From positions 186,001-250,000 of the forward strand of contig NZ_LMUI01000048.1 of NCBI RefSeq assembly GCF_009765995.1: a stretch of DNA of 64,000 bases, in the 5' to 3' direction. Position numbers and translations under genes: made by a program. The notes under the pieces are model-generated. The model saw only the letters and a program-made list of their open reading frames with translations, ran no database searches and had not been told where the DNA came from. The stretch comes from Methylocapsa sp. S129. Lineage in GTDB: Bacteria; Pseudomonadota; Alphaproteobacteria; Rhizobiales; Beijerinckiaceae. This document shows, piece after piece, positions 29,781-38,918 of the stretch (the first letter of the stretch is position 1; every line of letters begins with the position of its first letter).

Positions 29781-30734
29781 ATGAGGAGCCGTGATCCCGC
29801 GTCGCCGCCGGCGCGCGACGCTGTCTTTCTTCATTCGAGCTGGCGCGCGGGCAGCACCTATGTCTGGAGCAAGTTTCGCGAGCGGCCTAACGCTTGCTGC
29901 TATTTCGAGCCGCTCAACGAACATTTGGCCCACGCCACCGCTGAGATGATCGATGGTTTTCGTCCCTGGTCGTTCGCCCATCATCCGCCGCTCGATGCGC
30001 CTTATCTCGAAGAGTTTCGTCCCCTGATCGATCCGGGCGGCGGCGTGCGGGATTTTCCCGCTCATCTCGCCCTCGGGCGTTACTGCGCCGGTTGCGACGC
30101 TCATCTGCCGGAGCTTGAGACCTATCTGAACGGCCTCGCCGGACATGCCGCGCGCCGCGGCCGGCGGCCGGTTTACGGTTTCGTGCGCACCGATATGAGG
30201 GTGGAATGGTTCCGCGCTCAGGCGCCGGGCGTGCATGTCTTCATTCGCCGCGAGCCGCGGCGGCAATTTCTGTCGATGCTTGGGCAGGCCGCGCGCGGCA
30301 ACGTCTATTTTCTCGAGCGCGGTTCGCTCATCCTCGAGCACAATAAGGAGGAGCCCGCCTTCGCACCGCTGCATGCGGCGCTCGCATCGTTGCCGGATTC
30401 GCTCGGCTTGCGCGGCTTGCCTGAGGGAGGTCTCGGGGAACAGACAGGTCTCGTCCAGCTTTACGTCATCTTCTATTTCATGCGGTTGCTGGCGAGGAAG
30501 CGCGGCGAGGCGCATTGCGATCTCGTCATCGATATCGATCGCCTCAGCCTCGAGGATTCCTATCGCCGCGACATCGAAACTCGTCTGGCCGACCTCGTGG
30601 GCATGACGATCTCCTTCGCCGATTGCCAGGTCGCGCGTTACGACAAGCATCTTGCCTGGAGCGGTCCGTTCTTCGACGCTCTCGAAAGGCGAATCGAGGC
30701 CATCGCTTGCGCTGCGACCGGGCGAAGCTCCTGA
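29781..30734 (+). CDS. Sulfotransferase-like protein
   Basis: A 317-residue protein. The N-terminal VFLHSSWRAGSTYVWSKFRE has the GST/K-like phosphosulfate-binding loop with Arg replacing the usual Lys, and CYFEPLNEHL follows as in bacterial sulfotransferase-related proteins. Further on GFVRTDMRVEWFRAQAP and VHVFIRREPRRQFLSML supply the 3'-phosphate region, where an Arg and Ser are expected. It differs from the TPR-linked enzyme, so the two are not recent duplicates. The ATG at 29781 overlaps no upstream gene. PAPS-dependent transfer is inferred from the motifs. Confidence 0.72.
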   Translation: MRSRDPASPPARDAVFLHSSWRAGSTYVWSKFRERPNACCYFEPLNEHLAHATAEMIDGFRPWSFAHHPPLDAPYLEEFRPLIDPGGGVRDFPAHLALGRYCAGCDAHLPELETYLNGLAGHAARRGRRPVYGFVRTDMRVEWFRAQAPGVHVFIRREPRRQFLSMLGQAARGNVYFLERGSLILEHNKEEPAFAPLHAALASLPDSLGLRGLPEGGLGEQTGLVQLYVIFYFMRLLARKRGEAHCDLVIDIDRLSLEDSYRRDIETRLADLVGMTISFADCQVARYDKHLAWSGPFFDALERRIEAIACAATGRSS

Positions 30735-30850
30735 GCGAATAGGCGTTACGGCGATGGATGAACGGCGTCCCACGCGCAAAGTGCGGGCGCGGTCCGCTAT
30801 CTGCGTGATTCCCATTGACTCCCCTATTGCCCCCAGTCATATTCCTCTTA

Positions 30851-30868
30851 ATGGAACCTAAGTTCCAT
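30851..30868. promoter_or_regulatory. Inverted-repeat operator before the IclR gene
   Basis: ATGGAAC-CTAA-GTTCCAT is a perfect 7-bp inverted repeat, and a third ATGGAAC half-site follows at 30872. IclR-family regulators commonly bind TGGAA/TTCCA palindromes. Its position, 28 bases before the preferred start, suggests autoregulation. The two ATGs within it argue against earlier start codons. Confidence 0.6.
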
Positions 30869-30895
30869 TTTATGGAACAAATTGGACTCACTCGG

Positions 30896-31681
30896 ATGTC
30901 CATCCTGTCGGCGGCCGTCGATGTGCTCCGTTGCTTCTCCAGCACGCGTCACGATGTGACCGTGACCGATCTCGTTTCTTTGCTCGGAATGCCCAAGAGC
31001 AACGCTTCCCGCCTGCTGCGGGCGATGCGCGACGAGGGGCTGCTCGAAACCGTTGGCGCCAGCAAGCGCTATCGCCCCTCCCTGTTGCTCAATCAGGTCG
31101 GCCAGATCTATCGTTTCGCCGCCTCGCTGATCGACCGCGCCGACGCCATCGTCGGCCGCATATCGGACGAGGTTGGGCACACCGGTTATATCAGCGTGCG
31201 GCGCGGCGCCGACATTATCGGCGTGACCGCCCATCCCGGGCGGCATGCGCTAAGGGTCGTCACCGCGATCGGCGACCGCATTTCCGCCTTCGCCTCCAGC
31301 ACCGGCCGGGCCCTTCTGGCGCGGCTCTCCGACGACGAGGTTCGCCAGCTCTATCCGGACGGCCTCGTGCCTCCGTCGGGCACAGCGCCTCAGAACCTCG
31401 ACGAACTGCTGGCGCGGCTCGCGCGCGTTCGCCGCGAGGGCTACGCCGAATCCCACGACGAGGCGGTCCGGGGGGTGCGCGCCATTTCGGTCGCGGTCGG
31501 CGATCCGGCGACCGGCGACGAAGTCGCGCTTTGCATCTCCTTCCCGGCGGCAATGGCCTCGCCGCAGGAGCGCCTCGCCATCATCCGTTCCTTGAGCGAA
31601 GGCGCCGCCGAAATTGCGGCGCTGACCCGAGACCCGCTTTTCATCCCCATACGACCCTCAATCGCGGAGACAGCTCCATGA
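30896..31681 (+). CDS. IclR-family transcriptional regulator
   Basis: A 261-residue regulator. The N-terminal winged helix is VDVLRCFSSTRHDVTVTDL then LLGMPKSNASRLLRAMRDEG; the C-terminal effector-binding domain contains GDRISAFASSTGRALLARLS and SHDEAVRGVRAISVAVGDPA. It probably controls the co-directional hyuAB and transporter genes, whose first start overlaps its TGA by four bases. I use ATG 30896; earlier ATGs at 30872 and 30851 lie inside the operator-like repeats and lack ribosome-binding sites. The ligand is unknown, perhaps a hydantoin, oxoproline or peptide-derived compound. Confidence 0.92.
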   Translation: MSILSAAVDVLRCFSSTRHDVTVTDLVSLLGMPKSNASRLLRAMRDEGLLETVGASKRYRPSLLLNQVGQIYRFAASLIDRADAIVGRISDEVGHTGYISVRRGADIIGVTAHPGRHALRVVTAIGDRISAFASSTGRALLARLSDDEVRQLYPDGLVPPSGTAPQNLDELLARLARVRREGYAESHDEAVRGVRAISVAVGDPATGDEVALCISFPAAMASPQERLAIIRSLSEGAAEIAALTRDPLFIPIRPSIAETAP

Positions 31682-34600
31682 GCAATCGCTGGCGCATCGG
31701 CTTGGATATCGGCGGAACCTTCACCGATTTCATCCTCTATGACGGCCAGGAGCGGTCGGTCCGGCTGCACAAGCGCCTGACCACCCCGCACGATCCGTCC
31801 GAGGCCGCCTTGATCGGCCTTGGCGAATTGACCGCGATGGCGGGCATCGGGCTCGCCGACATCGACGACATCGTGCATGGCACGACGCTGGTGACCAACG
31901 CCGTGATCGAGCGCAAGGGCGCAAAGCTCGGCCTGATCACCACGCGCGGTTTTCGCGATATCCTCGAAATGGGAACCGAACAGCGCTACGACATCTATGA
32001 CCTGTTCCTGACTTTCCCCGAGCCGTTGGTTTCGCGCGAGCTCCGCCTCGAAGTCGCCGAGCGCATCGACCGCGACGGCAAGGTTGTCGCCGCGCTCGAT
32101 GCCGCAGCGGTGCGCGCCGCCGCCCGCGAACTCGCCGCCGCGGGCTGCGAAGCGGTCGCAATCTGCTTCCTGAACAGCTATCGCAACCCGGCCCATGAGC
32201 AGGAAGCGGGCCGGATCGTCCGCGAGACCTGTCCCGAACTCACCGTCTCGCAGTCGAGCGAAGTCGTCGCCGAGATCTGGGAATATCAGCGTTTCGTCAC
32301 CACCGCGGCGAACGCCTATGTCCAGCCGTTGATGCGTCGCTATCTCGAGCGACTGGAGCGCGAGCTTGCCGCGCGTTCCTTCACCGGAGCGCTTCGCCTG
32401 ATGCATTCGGCCGGCGGCCTCGTCTCTCCCGAGACCGCCCGCACGTTCCCGATCCGCCTGCTCGAAAGCGGGCCCGCCGGCGGCGGTCTCGCGACGGCTT
32501 TGTTCGGCGCGCTCGCGGGCCACAAGGATGTCATCTCCTTCGACATGGGCGGCACCACCGCCAAGGCCTGCATGATCGAAAACGGCCGCGCCGAAATCGC
32601 GCCGATGCTCGAAGCGGGACGCGTCAATCGCCTCGCCAAGGGCTCCGGCCTGCCGATCAAGGCGCCCGTCATCGACATGATCGAGATTGGCGCCGGCGGC
32701 GGCTCGATCGCGGCGATCGATGAGGTCGGGCTGCTGAAGGTCGGGCCGCATTCGGCGGGCTCCGATCCGGGCCCGGCCTGCTACGGCATGGGCGGAACCA
32801 AACCGACCGTCACCGACGCCTGTCTCGTGCTCGGCTATTACGATCCGGGCTTCTTCCTTGGCGGCCGCATGACGCTCGATCTTGAGGCCGCGCGCAAGGC
32901 TGTGGCTTCGGTCGCCGAGCCGCTCGGCCTGTCCGTGGAGGAAGCGGCCTGGGGCATCCATAAGGTGGTGGTCGAGAGCATGGGCGCGGCGGCGCGCGTC
33001 CATCTCGTCGAGAAGGGCAAGGATCCGCGGCGCTACGCGATGGTCGGCTTTGGCGGCGCCGGCCCGGCCCATGCCGCCGATGTCGCGCGGGTGCTCGGCG
33101 TCCGGCAGGTCATCATTCCCCCGGCCTCCGGCGCGGCTTCGGCTTTAGGCTTCCTCGCCGCGCCGCTCTCCTTCGACATGGTGCAATCGCTGCCGGTCGA
33201 GTTCTCCGAAGGTTTTGACGCCGAGGCCGTCAACAATGTGCTCAACGCGCTGGAGATACAGGGCCGCAAGCATCTGATCGAGGCCGGCGTGAAGCTCGCC
33301 GACATCATTGTCGAGCGTTCGGCCGATATGCGCCTCGTCGGCCAGATGCACGATATCGCCGTGCCCCTGCCGGCCGGCGCGATCGACGCTTCGAGCCTGG
33401 ACGCGGTCCGCGCCGCATTCTCCGCCGCCTATTCCGCGCGCTACACCTCAGTCTACGAGGGTGCGCGCCTCGAGGCGATCAATTTCCGCGTCCGTTGCGC
33501 CGGCCCGGCGCCGGTTCTTTCGCTGTCCGGGGCGGTCGGCGGCGGCGACGCCGGCGCCAAGGTGAAGGGCGCTCGTCAGGCCTGGTTCGAGAGCGGCTGG
33601 AGCGAGGCGACCGTCTATGATCGCTACGCCCTGCGCGCCGGCGATACGATCAGCGGGCCCGCGATCATCGAGGAACGCGAGGCCACCACCATCGTGCCCC
33701 CGGGCGATACTGTCACCATCGACGCGGTTCTCAACCTGCTGATCAGCGTCCGGCAGGCCAGCGCCGCCGAAACCACGATCAGCGCCGACATGCCGCTGGC
33801 CGAGGCTGTGCGCCGGATCGAGGCCGATCCGATCTCGCTGGAGATCATGTGGAGCCGCCTCGTCAATGTCGTCGAGGAGATGTGGCTGACCGTCTGCCGC
33901 ACGGCCTTCTCGCTGGTGATCTCGGAAGCGCAGGATTTCGCCTGCGAACTGCTCGATCCCGAGGGCGAGACGCTGGCGCATTCGCCGCGCGCGATGCCGG
34001 TGTTCAATCTGACCCTGCCGCGCGCGGTCAAGGCGCTGCTCGAGCGCTATCCCGCCAATGCGCTGAAGCCTGGCGACGTGCTGATCACCAATGATCCCTG
34101 GCTTTGCGCCGGCCATCTCTTCGACATCGCCGTCGTGACCCCGGTCTTTCTCGGCGATCGCGTCGTCGGCCTGATGGGCACCGTCGGCCATGTCTCCGAT
34201 ATCGGCGGCACCAAGGACAGCCTCAGGGCGCGCGAGATCTACGAGGAAGGCTTCCAGATCCCGCCGATGAAGCTCTACGAAGCCGGCCGCGTCAACGAAA
34301 CGCTGATCCGCCTGCTCGGCGAGAACGTCCGCAATTCCGAACAGGTTCTGGGCGATCTGCATTCCTTCGTCGCCGCCAATGCGATCGGCGCCGAACGCCT
34401 GGCGTCCTTCCTGAGCGACTATGGCATGCAGGATCTGCGCGCGCTCGCCTCGGTGGTGCAGGACCGTTCCGAGAAGGCGATGCGCGAGGCCATCGCCGCG
34501 CTGCCGGATGGAATCTACCACGGAACCGTCTCGAACAATCCGCTCGGCACGCCAATGACCTATCCGCTGGCGCTGACCGTCAAGGGCGACGCGATCCATC

Positions 34601-35526
34601 TCGACTTCGCCGGCGCGCCGGCGCAATTGCCGCAAGGCGGGCTGAACTGCACGCTGAACTATACGATGGCGCATGCGACCTATCCGCTGAAATGCATGCT
34701 GACGCCCAATGTCCGCGGCAATGCCGGCTGCTATCGCGCCTTCTCCATCGATGCGCCGAAGGGCTCGATCCTGAACTGCGACAAGCCGCTGGCGGTCAAT
34801 CTGCGCACGCGCACCGGCTGGTACATCGCGCCCAATATTTTCCGCGCTTTGTCGCAGGCCGCGCCAAAACAGGTCCAGGCTTTCACCGGTCTGCCTGTGG
34901 CGGCGAACGTCTATGGCCGCGATCAGGCGGGCGGCGCCTATTCCGACATGCTGTTCGTCGGCGGCGGTCAGGGCGGCTCGGCCCATGGCGACGGCAAGTC
35001 CGGCCTGCTTTATCCGACATCGGCCGCCAACACCTCGATCGAAACTTTTGAGGCGCGCGTTCCGGTGCTTGTCGTGGAGAAAGCCTATGTCGCTGATTCC
35101 GGCGGCGCCGGCCGCCATCGCGGCGGCCTCGGCCAGCGCGTGCGGCTCCGGAAGCTTGCCGATGACGGTCTGTCGACGTTGGTTTCGCTCTATCCGGAAG
35201 GGGTCAATAACCCGATTCCCGGCCTGTTCGGCGGCCATGCCGGCGGCGGCGCGTCTGGACGCGTCCTCGACGAGCAGGGCCACATCTTGAAGGATGTCGG
35301 CACGGGCGAACTCGTCCAGATCAAGCATCCCAACGAGATCGTGGAACTCGTTCTGGCCGGCGGCGCCGGTTACGGCCCGGCGGCCGAGCGCGACCGCCAA
35401 GCCATCGCCCGCGACATCGCCCTCGGCTTCGTCTCGCCCGCGGCGGCCAAGCGCGATTATGGCGCGCAGTCCAGCCATGCGACGCAGGATGTCGGCGAAG
35501 CGAAGGCCGGCGCCCTTGTTGCTTGA
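31678..35526 (+). CDS. Fused HyuA-HyuB hydantoinase/oxoprolinase
   Basis: A 1282-residue protein joining two subunits usually encoded separately. Residues 1 to about 690 are the ATP-dependent HyuA domain (LDIGGTFTDFILYDG phosphate loop, DDIVHGTTLVTNAVIERKG, DMGGTTAKACMIENG, GFGGAGPAHAADVA). Residues about 715-1240 are the HyuB domain (MWSRLVNVVEEMWLTVCRTA, DVLITNDPWLCAGHLFD, HVSDIGGT, GGLNCTLNYTMAHATYP). The size equals eukaryotic and some bacterial 5-oxoprolinases, which hydrolyse 5-oxoproline with ATP; acetophenone carboxylase and hydantoin hydrolase relatives cannot be excluded. The ATG overlaps the IclR stop (ATGA). The transporter follows 54 bases later. Confidence 0.94.
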   Translation: MSNRWRIGLDIGGTFTDFILYDGQERSVRLHKRLTTPHDPSEAALIGLGELTAMAGIGLADIDDIVHGTTLVTNAVIERKGAKLGLITTRGFRDILEMGTEQRYDIYDLFLTFPEPLVSRELRLEVAERIDRDGKVVAALDAAAVRAAARELAAAGCEAVAICFLNSYRNPAHEQEAGRIVRETCPELTVSQSSEVVAEIWEYQRFVTTAANAYVQPLMRRYLERLERELAARSFTGALRLMHSAGGLVSPETARTFPIRLLESGPAGGGLATALFGALAGHKDVISFDMGGTTAKACMIENGRAEIAPMLEAGRVNRLAKGSGLPIKAPVIDMIEIGAGGGSIAAIDEVGLLKVGPHSAGSDPGPACYGMGGTKPTVTDACLVLGYYDPGFFLGGRMTLDLEAARKAVASVAEPLGLSVEEAAWGIHKVVVESMGAAARVHLVEKGKDPRRYAMVGFGGAGPAHAADVARVLGVRQVIIPPASGAASALGFLAAPLSFDMVQSLPVEFSEGFDAEAVNNVLNALEIQGRKHLIEAGVKLADIIVERSADMRLVGQMHDIAVPLPAGAIDASSLDAVRAAFSAAYSARYTSVYEGARLEAINFRVRCAGPAPVLSLSGAVGGGDAGAKVKGARQAWFESGWSEATVYDRYALRAGDTISGPAIIEEREATTIVPPGDTVTIDAVLNLLISVRQASAAETTISADMPLAEAVRRIEADPISLEIMWSRLVNVVEEMWLTVCRTAFSLVISEAQDFACELLDPEGETLAHSPRAMPVFNLTLPRAVKALLERYPANALKPGDVLITNDPWLCAGHLFDIAVVTPVFLGDRVVGLMGTVGHVSDIGGTKDSLRAREIYEEGFQIPPMKLYEAGRVNETLIRLLGENVRNSEQVLGDLHSFVAANAIGAERLASFLSDYGMQDLRALASVVQDRSEKAMREAIAALPDGIYHGTVSNNPLGTPMTYPLALTVKGDAIHLDFAGAPAQLPQGGLNCTLNYTMAHATYPLKCMLTPNVRGNAGCYRAFSIDAPKGSILNCDKPLAVNLRTRTGWYIAPNIFRALSQAAPKQVQAFTGLPVAANVYGRDQAGGAYSDMLFVGGGQGGSAHGDGKSGLLYPTSAANTSIETFEARVPVLVVEKAYVADSGGAGRHRGGLGQRVRLRKLADDGLSTLVSLYPEGVNNPIPGLFGGHAGGGASGRVLDEQGHILKDVGTGELVQIKHPNEIVELVLAGGAGYGPAAERDRQAIARDIALGFVSPAAAKRDYGAQSSHATQDVGEAKAGALVA

Positions 35527-35580
35527 CGGAGAACGCCGACAAACACACCGCCCATAAGGGCCAAGCTGGGGGACTGAGGC

Positions 35581-37251
35581 ATGACGGACCAAGCGGATGG
35601 GGCGCCTCGGCGCCACCCGAGCCTGTTCGAACCGACGACGCTGGTCCTGATCGCCATTCTTTGCGTCTTTGGCGCGATCATCGGCATGCAGCTTCTGGTG
35701 TCGCTGGGCATCACGGCCAATACGTCGCTGATTGGCGCGCTGGCCGCGATCGCGCTGGCGCGCGTGCCGGTGACGCTATTCAGGCGCTACCGCTCGATCC
35801 ATGTGCAGAACCTCGCCCAGAGCGCGATCTCGGCGGCGACTTTCGGCGCCGCCAACAGTCTGCTCCTGCCGATCGGCATTCCCTTCCTGCTTGGGCGGTC
35901 CGATCTCGTCCTGCCGATGCTGGCGGGCGCGTTCGTCGCCATGCTGCTCGACGCTTATCTGCTCTACCGCCTGTTCGATTCGCGCGTGTTCCCCGCGACA
36001 GGCGCCTGGCCGCCGGGCGTCGCCGCCGCCGAGGCGATCAGGGCCGGCGACGAGGGCGGACGCAAAGCGGCGCTGATGGGGATTGGTTTTGGCATCGGCG
36101 TGATCGTCTCCTTCGTCAAAATGCCGCTGGCCTGGATCGGCTTTGCCGGCTCGACGGCTGTGACGGGAATTCCGATGTCGGCCTTCGGCGTCGCCTTCAT
36201 CGGCAATATCTGGGCGCTGACGATGTTCGGAATCGGCCTACTGCTGCGCGGCTATGCGGCGCAGCTCTTCGGCGGTCCGCTGTTCGCCGAAATGATTCCG
36301 AAGGGCGACCTGATGGCCGCCTATATTCCGCACGGCTTCATGATCGGCGCCGGAATCGTGGCGCTGCTGCAGGTCGCCGTGTTGCTGTTCAGGGGCAGCG
36401 AGACGAAGAGCCAGGCGGATGCCGCGTCGGGCATCACCGATACGGGATTGCGGCGCGCGCTCGGCCTTGGCGCCGTCGCCTATCTCACGATCGCCATTCT
36501 CATCGCGCTGATCGGCGGCCTGATGACTGACCTGTCGGTCGGCATGTTGATCCTGTTCGTGGTCTACGCCGCCTTCGCGGCCTTCGTTCATGAGTTGATC
36601 GTCGGTCTCGCCGCGATGCATTCGGGCTGGTTCCCGGCCTTCGCCGTGGCGCTGATCACGCTGATCATCGGCATGCTGCTCGGCTTTCCCATGCCGGCGC
36701 TGGCGCTGCTGGTCGGCTTTTCCGCCGCGACGGGACCCGCCTTCGCCGATATGGGCTATGATCTGAAGGCCGGTTACATCCTGCGCGGCGCCGGCGCCGA
36801 TCCGGCGTTCGAGCGCGAGGGCCGCAAGCAGCAGCTCTATGCCGCGATGTTCGCCTTCGTCATCGCCGGCCTCGTGGTGCTTGTCTCCTACCCGAGCTTT
36901 TTCGCGCAAAACCTGGTCGCCCCGGTCGACAAGGTCTATGCCGCCACCATCAAGGCCGGCGTCGCGCCCGGCGTCGCCTGGCAGCTTTTCCTCTGGGCGA
37001 TCCCGGGCGCGATCCTGCAATTCGTCGGCGGCCCGAAGCGCCAGATCGGCGTGCTGTTCGCCTCCGGCCTGCTCATCAATTTCCCGATGGCGGGCTGGGC
37101 GGTCCTGTCAGGCATCGTCTGCCGGCTGATCTGGGAGAGACTGCACGGCGAAGGCGGGGAGGGCGACATGGAAGTCTTCGCCGCGGGAATCATCGCCGGC
37201 GACGCTATCTTCAGCTTCTTCGATTCCGTCATCAAGAACTTCCGGCATTGA
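35581..37251 (+). CDS. OPT-family oligopeptide transporter
   Basis: A 556-residue membrane protein with around 14-16 hydrophobic helices. The N-terminal LFEPTTLVLIAILCVFGAII, the conserved SIHVQNLAQSAISAATFGAANSLLLP block (in parts QNLAQSAISAATFGAAN), FPATGAWPPGVAAAEAI and the ATGPAFADMGYDLKAGYILR segment fit the OPT/YSL transporter family. Such proteins import small peptides or metal chelates with protons. Its place behind hyuAB and iclR suggests import of the compound that HyuAB hydrolyses, for example an oxoprolyl or hydantoin-like substrate. GGGGGACTGAGG precedes the ATG. Confidence 0.88.
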   Translation: MTDQADGAPRRHPSLFEPTTLVLIAILCVFGAIIGMQLLVSLGITANTSLIGALAAIALARVPVTLFRRYRSIHVQNLAQSAISAATFGAANSLLLPIGIPFLLGRSDLVLPMLAGAFVAMLLDAYLLYRLFDSRVFPATGAWPPGVAAAEAIRAGDEGGRKAALMGIGFGIGVIVSFVKMPLAWIGFAGSTAVTGIPMSAFGVAFIGNIWALTMFGIGLLLRGYAAQLFGGPLFAEMIPKGDLMAAYIPHGFMIGAGIVALLQVAVLLFRGSETKSQADAASGITDTGLRRALGLGAVAYLTIAILIALIGGLMTDLSVGMLILFVVYAAFAAFVHELIVGLAAMHSGWFPAFAVALITLIIGMLLGFPMPALALLVGFSAATGPAFADMGYDLKAGYILRGAGADPAFEREGRKQQLYAAMFAFVIAGLVVLVSYPSFFAQNLVAPVDKVYAATIKAGVAPGVAWQLFLWAIPGAILQFVGGPKRQIGVLFASGLLINFPMAGWAVLSGIVCRLIWERLHGEGGEGDMEVFAAGIIAGDAIFSFFDSVIKNFRH

Positions 37252-37328
37252 GCGCCGAACGCCCGCGCCAGAAGCGGCGAACGCGCGGCGCATGACGAGC
37301 GCGGCACGTTTCTTGTATTGTCGCGAGC

Positions 37329-37460
37329 ATGAGCAAACTCACCACGAAAAGCGCGGAAGAAGCGCGCCAACAGGCGATGACGGGCTACCTCGCATTGGCC
37401 GCGTTGACGCTTGCCGGCTTGCTGCTCCTCGTCCTGGCGGATCGGTATCTGGGCGGTTAG
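37329..37460 (+). CDS. Single-pass small membrane protein
   Basis: A 43-residue frame, MSKLTTKSAEEARQQAMTG then YLALAALTLAGLLLLVLADR, with one clear transmembrane helix and a short polar end (YLGG). It is 77 bases past the transporter stop on the same strand and ends 56 bases before a long palindrome. There is no strong Shine-Dalgarno (GCGAGC only). Codon use and the clean amphipathic-plus-helix design make it plausible; no family is recognised. Confidence 0.45.
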   Translation: MSKLTTKSAEEARQQAMTGYLALAALTLAGLLLLVLADRYLGG

Positions 37461-37516
37461 AGCGAGATGAGAATTGATTGAAACGAACGGATATCTGCGA
37501 CAGCTTCGTTATTGAG

Positions 37517-37658
37517 CCATTGTTCGCATGGAGGCATTTTTTTCACTGTTGAGACCTTGTCAATGACGCGCGAAGCGCGCCGCCTTCGGCGGTGGCGCGA
37601 AGGGCCATCATTGACAAGGTCTCAACAGTGAAACACGCTCCGCCATGCGAAATGATGG
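37517..37658. repeat. Long palindromic element, copy C
   Basis: Perfect 26-base arms at 37541-37566 and 37608-37633 enclose a 41-base loop, exactly the geometry of copy A. Relative to copy A the arms differ at five positions, and every change on one arm is matched on the other. The loop (GAAGCGCGCCGCCTTCGGCG) and outer segments (CCATTGTTCGCATGG and CCATGCGAAATGATGG) are also shared. Confidence 0.88.
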
Positions 37659-37731
37659 ATCACCCTCGACCGCTTCGATCAAAAGCCATCATGCTAAGCA
37701 TCCTCGTCAGCGGCGATCGAGCACGCGGGGC

Positions 37732-38697
37732 CTACTCCACGAGGCGCGTGCGAAAAAAGCTGAGCACCTGCGCATCGAACTCCCGATGGAAGGCGGCGCG
37801 GTCGAAGCCTGCGGCATCGGCGCAGAGCGCCGGTTGGTTCTTCAGCAATTCGGGCGGGCAGGGCGTCAGGAAAGCAAAATGCGCGGCGTTCGCCACGATG
37901 TGAAAATCAGGTTTCGCAGGTAGAACGTCCACGAGAGCCGCGACGCTGCCCGGCGACACGCCGTCGCCGCCGTGTTGCGAGCTCCAGAGCTGCACTGGCG
38001 CTTTGACGTCTTTCAGGCTATCGGCCGTCGGGAAGACATTCAAGGGATCGGCGATGACGAAAGCCTTGACGCGCGCATCATGGGTCAGGGTCTGCGTCGG
38101 GACATCGTTGCGAAGAATCTGCGCGCAGATTCGCGCCTGCTGGTCGGGGCATGGCACGTTGGCGTGCAGAAAATCCGGATTGGCGCCGCCGATGACGAGG
38201 CCGGTGTATCCGCCCCGCGAAAAGCCGAAAAATCCGATGCGCTGCGGGTCGATCTTGGCGGCGTCGGGCGAGGCGCCGAGCATGAAATCGATGAGACGCT
38301 TGATGTCGGCCGGGCGTTCGACGAACGCCGAGATATCGTCGGCGCGGCTCATATCGGAGGCCGTGTCGCCGGGATGGTTGAGCGCTGCGACGATGAACCC
38401 CGCGTCGGCGAGCGTCTCGGCCGTGTCGTGATGTCCGAGATAGGCGCCGCCATGCCCATGCGAAATCACGATCAGCGGCAGCTTTTCGCCAGCCACCGGA
38501 CAATTCTGGACGGCCGGAATGAGATAGGGTCCGCGCTTGATATCCGCCGGCGCGCTCGCGCAAGGCGACCACACCAGCGCCTTGATCGCCGGGCCGCCGG
38601 CGTCGGCTGGAATTTCGATGGACTCCAGGCCGGCGGCCTGAACGAGCGTCGCCGCCAAACTGAAGATCGCGGCGAGAACGAATATCATGCGCTGCAT
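37732..38697 (-). CDS. Secreted alpha/beta hydrolase (PAF-acetylhydrolase/dienelactone hydrolase-like)
   Basis: A 321-residue enzyme with signal peptide (MIFVLAAIFSLAATLVQAAG). The oxyanion strand PLIVISHGHGGAYLGHHDTA, nucleophile elbow FFGFSRGGYTGLVIGG, an Asp near the ADPLNVFP or DGVSPG loop, and the final His in VANAAHFAFLTPCPP make a catalytic triad. Several cysteines may form periplasmic disulfides. Homologous proteins are annotated as predicted dienelactone hydrolases or lipoprotein-associated phospholipase-like esterases. It is alone between repeat-rich gaps, so its substrate cannot be inferred from context. Confidence 0.9.
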   Translation of the reverse strand: MQRMIFVLAAIFSLAATLVQAAGLESIEIPADAGGPAIKALVWSPCASAPADIKRGPYLIPAVQNCPVAGEKLPLIVISHGHGGAYLGHHDTAETLADAGFIVAALNHPGDTASDMSRADDISAFVERPADIKRLIDFMLGASPDAAKIDPQRIGFFGFSRGGYTGLVIGGANPDFLHANVPCPDQQARICAQILRNDVPTQTLTHDARVKAFVIADPLNVFPTADSLKDVKAPVQLWSSQHGGDGVSPGSVAALVDVLPAKPDFHIVANAAHFAFLTPCPPELLKNQPALCADAAGFDRAAFHREFDAQVLSFFRTRLVE

Positions 38698-38830
38698 GGC
38701 TTGCCCCGGTCGAGATATCGGCGAGCCGGATAAAGCAGAAATTTGTCCGTCATTAGGCGCCTAGGGCGCCTTCGTGAGCGCCGGGTCGCGAGCGAGAATC
38801 TCGAAAGTTATTTGCAACCGCGCCGCGTGA

Positions 38831-38853
38831 ATGGCCGGGCTTGTCCCGGCCAT
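38831..38853. repeat. REP-like palindrome
   Basis: Identical in all 23 bases to the palindrome at 1522-1544. It is the only notable sequence in the 220-base gap upstream of the hydrolase. Confidence 0.75.
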
Positions 38854-38918
38854 GATGGGTCGGCGCCCTTCGATCAATGCTGGCAATCGCGCGGCCGTGG
38901 CTGCATAAATAGAAAACA

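Noticed and set aside
30931-31677. A long frame running in front of and into hyuAB, giving a 1531-residue protein
   Set aside because: The first 249 residues are an arginine-rich shadow of iclR in another frame. The ATG at 31678 gives the proper HyuA N-terminus and the ATGA overlap.
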